DNA of 64,000 nucleotides from an uncultured beta proteobacterium (GTDB lineage: Bacteria > Pseudomonadota > Gammaproteobacteria > Burkholderiales > SG8-39): positions 49,323 through 113,322 of the forward strand of contig CADEDU010000013.1 of assembly GCA_902826155.1 (NCBI GenBank), given 5' to 3'. Shown here in pieces: positions 1 through 7,619 of this stretch. The notes beneath the pieces were generated by a model that was given only the letters and a program-made list of their open reading frames with translations, was not told the origin of the DNA and ran no database searches. Numbering within the stretch: position 1 is the stretch's first letter; every line of letters begins with the position of its first letter. A program made the position numbers and the translations under genes.

Positions 1-626
1 CGCCAGCAGTACATGCTGTAGGACAGCTCGTTCAGGTGTTCCTCGAACCAGTAGCGCGTCTCGACGATCAGGATCGTCTCGGGATAGGTATCGCCGGTGA
101 GCGGCTGGCCGATCGCCTTGCGCACGAAGCTGTGGCCGCCATCGGCGCCGATCAGCCAATCCCCCTCAACCTGCTCGATCCGATCGCCGCGTCGCACCTC
201 GATCCGTACCCGATCCACCTCCTGCTTGAGGCCGCATACCTCGGAGCCGAACGCGAACTCGACGTTCGGCATGGATCGCAGCTGCCCGTGGACTTCACGC
301 GCGAGTTTCCACTGCTCGCACTGCAGGCGATACGGGTAGCGCGTTTCGTCCTGCAGCACCGACAGGTCGAATACCGCCCGCTCACCGCTCGGATGCATTC
401 GAACCTGCCAGTGCGGACAAACCATGCCCTGGCGGATCAGTCGCTCGGTCACGCCGAACCGCTCGAACATCTCCAGCGTCGGTGGATGGAAGGTGGATGC
501 CCGGCCGTCCTCGGGCAGCTGGGCAAGTGGATCGAACACGCGCACGCGCGCACCGGCTTCGGCGAGGATCAATGCACAAGTGAGGCCCACCGGTCCGGCG
601 CCGGCGATGAGTACGGTCTGCGTCAT
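1..626 (-). CDS. FAD-dependent monooxygenase, N-terminal part (cut by window start)
   Basis: The visible 208 codons are the amino-terminal part of a class A flavoprotein hydroxylase; the rest lies beyond base 1. The protein begins MTQTVLIAGAGPVGLT, a GxGxxG FAD-binding Rossmann motif near residues 8-13. A second flavin motif, LIGADGGHS, follows around residue 155. These two motifs define the UbiH/MhpA/PheA family, which uses NAD(P)H and oxygen to hydroxylate aromatic rings in the cytoplasm. It is followed downstream on the same strand by further catabolic genes only outside the window; upstream (658 onward) lies a lyase gene on the same strand, 31 bases away. Substrate cannot be inferred because the substrate domain is incomplete. 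Confidence 0.85.
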   Translation of the reverse strand, partial: MTQTVLIAGAGPVGLTCALILAEAGARVRVFDPLAQLPEDGRASTFHPPTLEMFERFGVTERLIRQGMVCPHWQVRMHPSGERAVFDLSVLQDETRYPYRLQCEQWKLAREVHGQLRSMPNVEFAFGSEVCGLKQEVDRVRIEVRRGDRIEQVEGDWLIGADGGHSFVRKAIGQPLTGDTYPETILIVETRYWFEEHLNELSYSMYCW

Positions 627-657
627 CTCGAATCTAAGGAAGGGTTGCCCGTACTGG

Positions 658-1518
658 TCAGCCGTTGTCGTAGTGCTTGCCCAGCTCCAGCATCTGCGGT
701 GTACCGATCAGCTCGTTCAGCGCATTGAAGTCCAGCATGCGCGGCAGGTACGGCTGCGTCGTGCCGTTCCGCTTGAGGCTGGCGTAGTAATCGCCCAGCG
801 CGAACGCCGCCGCGCGCGCCGTGCCGCCCGGAAAGATCACGATGCGATAGCCGAGCCGCTCCAACTCGTCGGCCGGCAGTAGCGGTGTCTTGCCGCCTTC
901 GACCATGTTGGCGAGCATCGGGACGCGTGGAGCGAACCGGGTGAGCGCCTGATTCATTTCGTCGGCAGTGCGCAACGCTTCGACGAACAGTACGTCGGCG
1001 CCGGCTTCGACGAACTTGTGCGCGCGCTCGAGCGCCGGACCGATGCCCTCGACGGCCACCGCGTCGGTGCGCGCGATGATCAGCGTGTCCTCGCTCGCGC
1101 GGGCATCGAGCGCTGCCTTGATCTTGCCCACCATCTCGCCCGCGCTCACCAGCGTCTTGCCGTCCAGGTGCCCGCAACGCTTGGGCAAAGTCTGATCCTC
1201 GATCTGCAGCGCCGTCGCACCTGCGCGCTCGAAGCACTTCACCGTGCGCATCATGTTGAGCGCGTTGCCGAAGCCGGTGTCGGCATCGACGATCAGCGGC
1301 AGCTGCACGCGCTCGCGGATATTGGCGATGGTCTGTTCGACCTCGGAGGCGGTGACCAGGCCGATGTCGGGCCGTCCCAGTCGCGTGTACGCGATGCTCG
1401 CGCCCGACAGGTAGAGCGCCTCGAATCCGGCGCGCGCGGCGAGCAACGCGGTGAATGCATCGTAGATCCCCGGTGCGACGACGATGCGGGGTTGGTTGAG
1501 GCGCTGGGCGAGACTCAT
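658..1518 (-). CDS. Isocitrate lyase/PEP mutase family C-C lyase
   Basis: A 286-residue protein of the isocitrate lyase/phosphoenolpyruvate mutase superfamily (2-methylisocitrate lyase, oxaloacetate decarboxylase, carboxyphosphonoenolpyruvate mutase relatives). The family signature K-R-C-G-H is at residues 113-117, with the catalytic Cys at 115. The Mg-binding segment IVDADTGFG is at 76-84. The usual length is about 285-295, so I start at the ATG at 1518 (MSLAQRLNQP); a longer upstream reading is low-complexity and unlike the family. It sits 31 bases upstream of the flavin monooxygenase on the same strand, so the two are probably cotranscribed. The exact substrate is unknown; cleavage of a C4-C7 dicarboxylate is an inference from the family. 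Confidence 0.85.
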   Translation of the reverse strand: MSLAQRLNQPRIVVAPGIYDAFTALLAARAGFEALYLSGASIAYTRLGRPDIGLVTASEVEQTIANIRERVQLPLIVDADTGFGNALNMMRTVKCFERAGATALQIEDQTLPKRCGHLDGKTLVSAGEMVGKIKAALDARASEDTLIIARTDAVAVEGIGPALERAHKFVEAGADVLFVEALRTADEMNQALTRFAPRVPMLANMVEGGKTPLLPADELERLGYRIVIFPGGTARAAAFALGDYYASLKRNGTTQPYLPRMLDFNALNELIGTPQMLELGKHYDNG

Positions 1519-1826
1519 GGCAGGGGCTTTCGGCGGCTGAGGGTGTGAACAGCGTCGCAGTTTAATGCGGCGTTCGTGCACGTCGATGCACCGACGCGCT
1601 GGCGCGATGCCGATGCGTGCTGCTGAGCGCGTTGCGTCGAAGTGCACGGTGGGGGCGTGCAATAAGTCCCAAGCATCGGTGTGCTCGCCTAGGCCAAATG
1701 GTTATGCGAGACATAGTTGTGATGCGTTTCAAGATGTTGCAGCTAGTGTGCGCGGCGGGGCACAAAAAAATTTGCTGAGCGCGTCGCACCTGGACGTAAA
1801 GGAGGACCACCCCGATAAGGAAGAAC
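1519..1826. other. Intergenic region between divergent genes
   Basis: About 300 bases between the lyase gene on the minus strand and the PEP-CTERM gene on the plus strand. It should hold two divergent promoters, and its middle (about 1670-1780) is less GC-rich than the flanks, but I see no convincing -35/-10 pair or operator. A purine-rich GGAGG lies at 1800-1804 and a second GGAAG lies closer to the next start codon. Confidence 0.4.
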
Positions 1827-2402
1827 ATGAACGTGGTCCGCTCCCTGGCAGTGTCGATTGGGTCCGCTGCCACCTTGCTTTGCGCGACATCCGCGCCCGC
1901 CGAAACCATCGATCTCGTTGTAGGCGAATGGTCTTCGTTCCAGTTCGATCAGGCCGGATCCAACTGGCGACTGCTCGGTCTACCTGGGGCGGCGCAGTTC
2001 GAAATCACCACCGATACGCCCGCCCAGCTTCAAGTCACGGACACATTCGACTCCGGGGATCAGTTCGCCGTGTTTGACAACGGTCGGGCTCTAGGTCTGA
2101 CGAGTGAGGCCGGACGCGGCAACTCGATTCAGAACATACCGGTGCCCGAGGCGTTCGACGTCGCGTACGGCGATCCCAATGCGCGGTGGAGCCGGGGCCT
2201 GTTCGAGCTTTCGCCCGGTCGGCATGTGTTTACCGGGATCGTGATCAGCTCCACCGGCACCGGCACCGGCGGCCTGCGCGTGATGCCGATTCCGTTCACG
2301 GATTCGTCGCGCGTGCCCGAGCCGTCGATGTGGACGCTGCTCATCGCCGCGGTCGGACTGGCCTGGCACCGTTTGTTCGGGAGCGGCCACAGCGTCAGCT
2401 AG
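1827..2402 (+). CDS. PEP-CTERM sorting-signal protein
   Basis: A 191-residue exported protein. Residues 1-26 form a signal peptide ending in the ASAPA-like segment TSAPAET. The C-terminus from about residue 163 carries the tripartite PEP-CTERM signal: VPEPS, a hydrophobic stretch (MWTLLIAAVGLAW) and a basic residue (HR). Proteins of this class are handled by exosortase and archaeosortase-like enzymes at the inner membrane, usually for export with exopolysaccharide. The body (30-160) looks beta-rich and resembles other short PEP-CTERM proteins but has no named domain I recognise. No exosortase gene is in the window, so its partner must be elsewhere. The start is supported by a GGAAG sequence a few bases upstream of the ATG. 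Confidence 0.85.
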   Translation: MNVVRSLAVSIGSAATLLCATSAPAETIDLVVGEWSSFQFDQAGSNWRLLGLPGAAQFEITTDTPAQLQVTDTFDSGDQFAVFDNGRALGLTSEAGRGNSIQNIPVPEAFDVAYGDPNARWSRGLFELSPGRHVFTGIVISSTGTGTGGLRVMPIPFTDSSRVPEPSMWTLLIAAVGLAWHRLFGSGHSVS

Positions 2403-2417
2403 CGATGGTCCAGGCGC

Positions 2418-3191
2418 TCAATCGAGCACCATTCCACCGCTCACGTTGAGGCACGCGCCGGTGATCGACGCGGCGTGTGCCGAGCATAGAAACGCGATCG
2501 TCGCCGCAACCTCGCTGGCCTGCGCGTAGCGACCGAGTGGAATCGCAGTCTTGAGCGCCGCGTGCTCCGCGCTGGTGAGCCGGTCGAGCATCGGCGTGGC
2601 GACCGGCCCCGGTGCCACGCAATTCACGCGAATTCCCTCGGCCGCCCATTCTTTCGCGAGGTAGCGGGTCAGGTTGATGATGCCGGCCTTGGCCACCGCG
2701 TAGCCCGCGCCGGAGAGATGACTGCCTCCATTGCGCCCGTTGGTGGAACTGATGAACACCATCGCCCCGCGTGAGGCGGCCAGGTGCGGATGCGCCGCAC
2801 GCGCCAGAAAAAACGCCGGATCGAGATTCACGGCGAGCGCATCGTCCCAATCCATCTTTTTCGTGTCGACGAGCTTGCCTGCACCAACGCGCCCGGCGGT
2901 GTTGATCACGTAGTCGAGCCGGCCGAAACGCTCGACGGTGCGTTCGACGGCTTGCGCGCAATCGCGCTCGCTCGAAACGTCGCCGGTGATCGGTACCACA
3001 TCGTCGCCGCTGATGCGCCAAAGCACCAGGTCGAACAACCCCGCCCGCGCTCCCGCCGAACGAAACAGCTCTACCGTTGCGCTACCAATCCCGCCCGCAG
3101 CGCCGGCGATCAACGCCACCTTGCCGGTCGCATCGATGAGTACCGGCGGTATCGACGGCGTGGTGGTTTCGGGTGTGCGCGATGTGGCCAT
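2418..3191 (-). CDS. SDR family oxidoreductase
   Basis: A 257-residue classical short-chain dehydrogenase/reductase. The cofactor motif GAAGGIG is at residues 30-36, the NTAG motif at 97-100, the catalytic Ser in FISST around 148-149, and the catalytic Tyr-x3-Lys pair at Y164/K168 (GYAVAKAG). The C-terminus GACLNVSGGMVLD is typical. Such enzymes oxidise or reduce alcohols and ketones with NAD(P). The absence of an acidic residue with confidence at the end of beta-2 leaves cofactor preference open. It is the downstream member of an SDR / PqqC-like / SDR set on the minus strand (2418-4851), suggesting three steps of one pathway. Substrate unknown. Confidence 0.88.
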   Translation of the reverse strand: MATSRTPETTTPSIPPVLIDATGKVALIAGAAGGIGSATVELFRSAGARAGLFDLVLWRISGDDVVPITGDVSSERDCAQAVERTVERFGRLDYVINTAGRVGAGKLVDTKKMDWDDALAVNLDPAFFLARAAHPHLAASRGAMVFISSTNGRNGGSHLSGAGYAVAKAGIINLTRYLAKEWAAEGIRVNCVAPGPVATPMLDRLTSAEHAALKTAIPLGRYAQASEVAATIAFLCSAHAASITGACLNVSGGMVLD

Positions 3192-3265
3192 GGTGGTATG
3201 TCGCGCTTCGGGTCGTCTGGGGTGCGGTGGGTATGCGCTTGGAGTCCGCGACGGGTGCGCTCTGA

Positions 3266-4003
3266 TCAGGCCGCCTTGCGAGCCAACTGCTTCCAGCTGC
3301 CCGACTGCAACGCCGCCCAGATGCCATCGAGCATTGCCAGTCGCTGCGTGGCCGAAGCACTCACCGCGGCGATCGCCTTGCGTTGCAACTCAGGCGTGGT
3401 GGCGTAGCGCCAGGTGATTTCCAGACCTTCGCCTTCGTGGCTCGGATCCTCGTCGATATGGATCTGGAAGAACTCCAGGTCGTCGGTCTTGAAGCCGAGC
3501 TTGCGACAAGCGGCGACGTACTTCGGGAACAGCGTCGGTGTCTGCCCTTCGAGCGCGACCATGATGCCGGCCGCGGCTTCGGCCAGATCGCGAAAGGCCA
3601 CCAGCTCGTAGATCCACGCGCGCATGGCACGGGTGCTGGGCAGGATCTCGCCGCGCGTCTCGGCGCTCTTCACCCTTTCGGTCGATACGCCGCAGGCACG
3701 CGCGAATTTGAGCAACAGATCGGGATGGCGCTTGTGCGGCTTGTTGGGCATCTCCTCACCGATCAGGTTCTCCAGCATGTGCCGGCGCGCGTCCAGATCG
3801 GGCAGCCGGCAGAAGAAGTGGCCGAACTGCTGCGGAATCAGCTCGATGTAGTAGTAGTGCTGCATCGCCCAGAAGCCCAGCTCGGCGCGCGACAGCTCGC
3901 CGTTGGCCCACGCCATCGAAAACGGATGCGCGCCGGAGTGGCGCACGGTACGTGCCTTCACCAACGCCGCGAAGAACTCCTTGCGGCTCATGCCTTTGCT
4001 CAT
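3266..4003 (-). CDS. PqqC/TenA-like, heme-oxygenase-fold protein
   Basis: A 245-residue all-helical protein resembling the PqqC-like/iron-containing redox enzyme group. Recognisable pieces are the HPFSMAWANGELSRAEL segment near residue 24, AMQHYYYIELIPQQFGHFF near 47, LIGEEMPNKPHKRHPDL near 80, and IHIDEDPSHEGEGLE near 180. The conserved Glu/His residues in these segments are those that line the active site or metal pocket in this fold. The ATG at 4003 has a good GGAGG site 6-8 bases upstream. Members oxidise cofactor precursors or small metabolites, sometimes with a di-iron centre; which applies here is unknown. It lies between two SDR genes on the same strand. No other pqq biosynthesis gene is nearby, so a role in PQQ synthesis is unlikely. 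Confidence 0.75.
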   Translation of the reverse strand: MSKGMSRKEFFAALVKARTVRHSGAHPFSMAWANGELSRAELGFWAMQHYYYIELIPQQFGHFFCRLPDLDARRHMLENLIGEEMPNKPHKRHPDLLLKFARACGVSTERVKSAETRGEILPSTRAMRAWIYELVAFRDLAEAAAGIMVALEGQTPTLFPKYVAACRKLGFKTDDLEFFQIHIDEDPSHEGEGLEITWRYATTPELQRKAIAAVSASATQRLAMLDGIWAALQSGSWKQLARKAA

Positions 4004-4053
4004 CGAGATCCTCCGGATGTTGTGATTGACGATCGAGTGCGGGGTGCAATCGA

Positions 4054-4851
4054 TCAGGGAATCAACTGCCCGCCGTTGATGTAGAGCACGGTGCCGGTCA
4101 TGTAGCGCGAGCCCGGTCCGGTAAGGAACAGGATCGGCCCGACCACGTCCTCGGGCAAGCCCAGGCGGCCCATCGGAATCATCGCCTGATAGGCCTTGAA
4201 GTCGACATGAACGTTCAGGCGCTTGCGGCCGGTGCCACCGCGCAGGAACTGCGTGTCGACGGCGCCCGGCGCCACGCAATTGGCGCGGATGTACGGACCA
4301 TTCTCTTTCGCGATCGCCTTGGTGAGCGCGATCACGCCCGCCTTGGCCGATGAGTAGGGCGAGAAACCCGGGCGCACGTTGGTCGCCAGGCCCGAAGCCG
4401 TATGCACGATCGCACCACCGCCGGCCGCGCGCAGCATCGGGATCGCCGAGCGTGCGCACAGGAACGAGCTGCGCAGGCTGCCCGCAAGAATGTCTTCGAA
4501 CTCGGCGAGCGAATACTTCTCCACCGGCGTGAGCGTGTTCATGTAGCCGGCGAGATTGACGTGCGCATCGAGCGACGACCAGCGCCGCCCCAGCGACTTG
4601 AACGCGGTGCCGACGGACTCCTCGCTGGTGGCATCGACCGGAATCGAAATCACACCCTTGGGCGGTGCGTGCTTCTCCAGCGACGCCGGCAGATCCATCA
4701 CCGCCACGCGCAGGTCGGCCTTGAGCGCTGCGGAGACGAGCGCGCGGCCGATGCCGCCGCAGCCGCCGACCACCAGCATGCGTGCGCCCGCGCGCGGACC
4801 GAGCCGGGCGGGGTTGAGAGCATCGAGCGAAACGTTGCGCGGTTTGGGCAT
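4054..4851 (-). CDS. SDR family oxidoreductase
   Basis: A 265-residue classical short-chain dehydrogenase. The cofactor motif GGCGGIG is at residues 29-35, NLAG at 99-102, catalytic Ser153 in HTASG, and Tyr166/Lys170 in PYSSAKAG. The C-terminal segment MTGTVLYINGGQLIP is typical of the beta-oxoacyl-ACP-reductase-like subgroup. It is first in a three-gene minus-strand set with the PqqC-like protein and a second SDR; gaps of 50 and 74 bases suit one transcript. Both SDRs keep complete catalytic residues, so both should be active; the substrate is not evident from sequence. Confidence 0.88.
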   Translation of the reverse strand: MPKPRNVSLDALNPARLGPRAGARMLVVGGCGGIGRALVSAALKADLRVAVMDLPASLEKHAPPKGVISIPVDATSEESVGTAFKSLGRRWSSLDAHVNLAGYMNTLTPVEKYSLAEFEDILAGSLRSSFLCARSAIPMLRAAGGGAIVHTASGLATNVRPGFSPYSSAKAGVIALTKAIAKENGPYIRANCVAPGAVDTQFLRGGTGRKRLNVHVDFKAYQAMIPMGRLGLPEDVVGPILFLTGPGSRYMTGTVLYINGGQLIP

Positions 4852-4919
4852 GGGAGATCGTCCTTTTTATTGGAGTGCGGTTGGGGTGGGTGATTGGATT
4901 GTGCGGTTGCAGTGCGCGA

Positions 4920-5105
4920 TCAGCCGGCGCGTGCGATGCGCGCGGCTTCGTGTTGCGGAAATTCGTGCTGGCAGTGCGGGCAATGTAGCGGGATCTCGGC
5001 GCGCGCGAGCAGGCTGGCGCCGACCGCGAACCATTGTGCGCATTTCGGACATTGCACGAAGTTCGCGTTGCCGCGTTTCTCGGCTTGCAGCGTGGTCGAG
5101 TTCAT
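4920..5105 (-). CDS. Small zinc-ribbon protein
   Basis: A 61-residue protein with two CxxC pairs, CPKC near residue 19 and CPHC near 42, the arrangement of a single zinc ribbon. The C-terminal EFPQHEAARIARAG is charged. I start at the ATG at 5105 because upstream codons overlap the UbiD gene and look non-coding; no clear ribosome-binding site is present. It begins 25 bases after the UbiD-like decarboxylase stop on the same strand, so it is likely cotranscribed. Its position beside a UbiD gene suggests a small accessory subunit, as small extra subunits occur in some UbiD-type (hydroxy)benzoate decarboxylases, but this is inference. Confidence 0.6.
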   Translation of the reverse strand: MNSTTLQAEKRGNANFVQCPKCAQWFAVGASLLARAEIPLHCPHCQHEFPQHEAARIARAG

Positions 5106-5130
5106 TGCGTGTTTGCGCCCGTGCAGTCGA

Positions 5131-6546
5131 CTAAAGCGTCGGCCAACGTGCCGCATCCGCGCTGGTCAGCAGCGCCTGCGCGCGTTCCAGTGCAGCTTGA
5201 AGCACCGTCGATCGCTGCGGGAACGGTTTGGGCACCGAAGCATCGAGCGCCGGCGGCATCGTGGCATCGACACCGATCTTCGAGGTGGTGCGAGCACCCG
5301 GCGGCCACGACGGATCGAGCGAGGAGCCCGACATGCCGGCGAGCTGGAACGAATCACGATCCCATTGCACACGCGTCGCCAGCGCCCACAGCAGCGCGTG
5401 CTCATCGAAGATGTCGACGTCATCGTCGACGGCGAACACCGCCTTGACCCGGCGGTAGGCCAACGCGGCCGTCAATGCGTCGCGCGCTTCGCCCGGTTGC
5501 GGATCGTGCAGTTGCAGATAGGCATGCATGCGTCGCCCCGACACCGGCACGTGGACGTTGCGCAGGCTCGGCGCGATCGCGCGCACCAGCTCGTACAGCC
5601 GCGCCTCCATCAGCATGTTGTCGGGCACCAGCATGTCGGCCAGGCCCGAGCCGTAGTCGTGATAGATCGCATCGGTGCGCCGCGTCACGCAACGCACGTC
5701 GATCATCGGTGCGGCGATCTGCGGACCGAGGTAACCGGTGAATTCGCCGAACGGTCCGTCGGCCGCGAGCCGCTCGCGCGGTGCCACGCCTTCGATCACC
5801 AGCTCGGCATCGGCCGGCACCATGATGCGATCGCCGAACGTGATCGATGGCACCAGTCGCAGCGCCTCGCCGATCATGCCGCCGGCGGCCGACCAGTGGC
5901 TCTCGGGGTAGCGCAGCTTCGAGTTGCTCGCCACCGACACGGCGGGGTGGTGACCGATCCACAGCACGACCGGACAGTCTTCGCCGCGCGCCCAGAATTT
6001 GCGCAGGTTGCGCGCGTTGTGCGACGACGGATACGGATAGAAGCTGAGCGTGCGCGCGCCCTTGATCCAGCAACGTTGGATCGCGGTGTTGTCGATGCCC
6101 GAATCGGGATCGACCGTGGTGGCATGCGCCGCGGTGAGATATGGTCCCGGATCGCCCAAGTGCTGGGTCAGCGCGGGCAGCGCGCGCAGATCGATGGCGT
6201 CGCCCGCCTGCACCACCGCCTGCACCGGCGCGTCGACGCGGTTGACGATGCTTGGCGCAATCGGCCGGGTTACGCGCGCCGAGAGCGCCTGCGCGGCGTG
6301 GCGATGATCGTCGAGCCCGAACGCCCGCGCCGTCACGACACGGCTGGCGGTGAGATTGCACACCAGCGGCATCGTGCTCACGCGCCCGTCGGCCAGTCGC
6401 GGTTGCGCGACGTGCACGATCGGCCGCCGGCCGGCGCGCTCGAGCGCATGTTGAAGCGCGGTGATCTCGTGCACGACCGACAACGCCTGTGCCGGGCGGT
6501 AGACGTAGTCGCCGACCGAGGCGAGGAACGCGCGCAGATCAAGCAC
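5131..6546 (-). CDS. UbiD-family prenyl-FMN decarboxylase
   Basis: About 471 residues matching UbiD-family (de)carboxylases in length. Typical segments are RPIVHVAQPRLADGRVST near residue 40, NTAIQRCWIKGAR (conserved Asn and catalytic Arg five residues later), GHHPAVSVAS, ELVIEGVAPRERL, and ADGPFGEFTGYLGPQ. In characterised members the active site is Arg-Glu-Glu with the pattern EGPxGE; here the first Glu is Asp (DGPFGE). The family needs prenylated FMN made by a UbiX flavin prenyltransferase, which is not in this window. I use the GTG at 6546 because upstream codons overlap the amidohydrolase; the two overlap or abut by about 10 bases, suggesting one transcript. Likely acts on an aromatic or unsaturated acid. 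Confidence 0.85.
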   Translation of the reverse strand: MLDLRAFLASVGDYVYRPAQALSVVHEITALQHALERAGRRPIVHVAQPRLADGRVSTMPLVCNLTASRVVTARAFGLDDHRHAAQALSARVTRPIAPSIVNRVDAPVQAVVQAGDAIDLRALPALTQHLGDPGPYLTAAHATTVDPDSGIDNTAIQRCWIKGARTLSFYPYPSSHNARNLRKFWARGEDCPVVLWIGHHPAVSVASNSKLRYPESHWSAAGGMIGEALRLVPSITFGDRIMVPADAELVIEGVAPRERLAADGPFGEFTGYLGPQIAAPMIDVRCVTRRTDAIYHDYGSGLADMLVPDNMLMEARLYELVRAIAPSLRNVHVPVSGRRMHAYLQLHDPQPGEARDALTAALAYRRVKAVFAVDDDVDIFDEHALLWALATRVQWDRDSFQLAGMSGSSLDPSWPPGARTTSKIGVDATMPPALDASVPKPFPQRSTVLQAALERAQALLTSADAARWPTL

Positions 6547-6557
6547 CGGTGCCGAAC

Positions 6558-7424
6558 TCAGAAGCCGTACAGCCGCGCCGGGTTCTCGACCAGGATCCTC
6601 CGCTGGAGCGCGGCGTCCGGCATGAGCAGCGGGATCAGATCGACCAGCGCGCCGTCGTTGGGCATGTGCTTGCCGACGTTGGGATGCGGCCAGTCGGTGC
6701 CCCACAGGATGCGATCGGGCGCCGCTTCGATCAGCTTGTGCGCGAACGGGGCGGCGTCGGTGAATGGCGGCCCGCTCGAGGACACGCGCTCCGAGCCGCA
6801 GATCTTCACCCACGCTTTCTCGTCCTTCATGAAATCGAGCAGCACCTTGAACGGCGCCTGCTCCAGACCGTCGGCGGCGCGCACCCGGCCCATGTGATCG
6901 ATCACGAAAGGCAACGGCAGCCGCGCGAACATGTCCTTGAATTCCACGATGTCCTGCGCGTCAAGATGCAGGATGAGATGCCAGCCGAGCGGCGCGATGC
7001 GCGCCACCGTGCGCTGGAACAACGCCATGTCGGGCCGCCCACCCAGGTGCTGCACGAAATTGAACCGCACCGCGCGGATGCCGCCCTGGTGCATGCGCTC
7101 GAAATCAGCGTCGGTGTACGACTCGTCGATGATCGAGGTGCCGCGAAACCGCTGCGGAAAGCGCGCGATCGCATCAAGCGTGGCGCGCATGTCCGCGCCG
7201 TGGCAGCTCGCATGCACGATCACCGCGCGCTCGATGCCGAGAAAATCGTGCAGCTTGATCAGTGCCTCCACCGAGGCGTCGGGCGGGGTGTAGGCGCGAT
7301 CGGGTGCGTACGGAAATTTCGCCGCCGGGCCGAACACGTGGCAATGGGCGTCGCACGCCTTGGGTGGGGGCACGAAGCGCGGCTTGATCGGCTGCGGATC
7401 GGGGCCGGGGATGGGTTTGGTCAT
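6558..7424 (-). CDS. Amidohydrolase-superfamily lactonase-like enzyme (LigI-like)
   Basis: A 288-residue TIM-barrel hydrolase closest in motif pattern to 2-pyrone-4,6-dicarboxylate hydrolase (LigI) and related lactonases. The first strand holds DAHCHVFGP (residues 24-32), later strands hold HASCHGADM, RGTSIIDE, LHLDAQD, FVIDHMGR and the terminal WGTDWPHPN around residue 240. These His/Asp residues make the superfamily active site. It is the first gene of the minus-strand group with the UbiD decarboxylase and zinc ribbon. A ring-opening or ring-hydrolysing step in aromatic acid breakdown is a reasonable inference; the true substrate is not fixed by sequence. Confidence 0.82.
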   Translation of the reverse strand: MTKPIPGPDPQPIKPRFVPPPKACDAHCHVFGPAAKFPYAPDRAYTPPDASVEALIKLHDFLGIERAVIVHASCHGADMRATLDAIARFPQRFRGTSIIDESYTDADFERMHQGGIRAVRFNFVQHLGGRPDMALFQRTVARIAPLGWHLILHLDAQDIVEFKDMFARLPLPFVIDHMGRVRAADGLEQAPFKVLLDFMKDEKAWVKICGSERVSSSGPPFTDAAPFAHKLIEAAPDRILWGTDWPHPNVGKHMPNDGALVDLIPLLMPDAALQRRILVENPARLYGF

Positions 7425-7619
7425 GGCCTGGACTGGGGCGAGCGCGCGCGCTCGACTGCATGCACCGCAAGGAATGGATCGCGAGTCTACCCGCCGTGCC
7501 GACCGCTGCGCGAGCGGCGTGCGGCCGGTGCGCCAGATGCAGACGGTGTGACGCTATGATTGGCTGATGCTGCGGGTAATCGCCCGCCGCGGCTTCCAGG
7601 GCGCACAGAGGAGAACCGC

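Noticed and set aside
1562..1909. Minus-strand frame overlapping the PEP-CTERM gene start
   Set aside because: It overlaps a supported gene and shows no domain or ribosome-binding site.
3266..4003. Calling the gene pqqC
   Set aside because: No pqqA/B/D/E nearby and the similarity is to the wider heme-oxygenase-like family.
4894..6897. Long plus-strand open frame opposite UbiD and the amidohydrolase
   Set aside because: Arg/His-rich translation typical of antisense of a high-GC gene; UbiD and LigI-like motifs lie on the minus strand.
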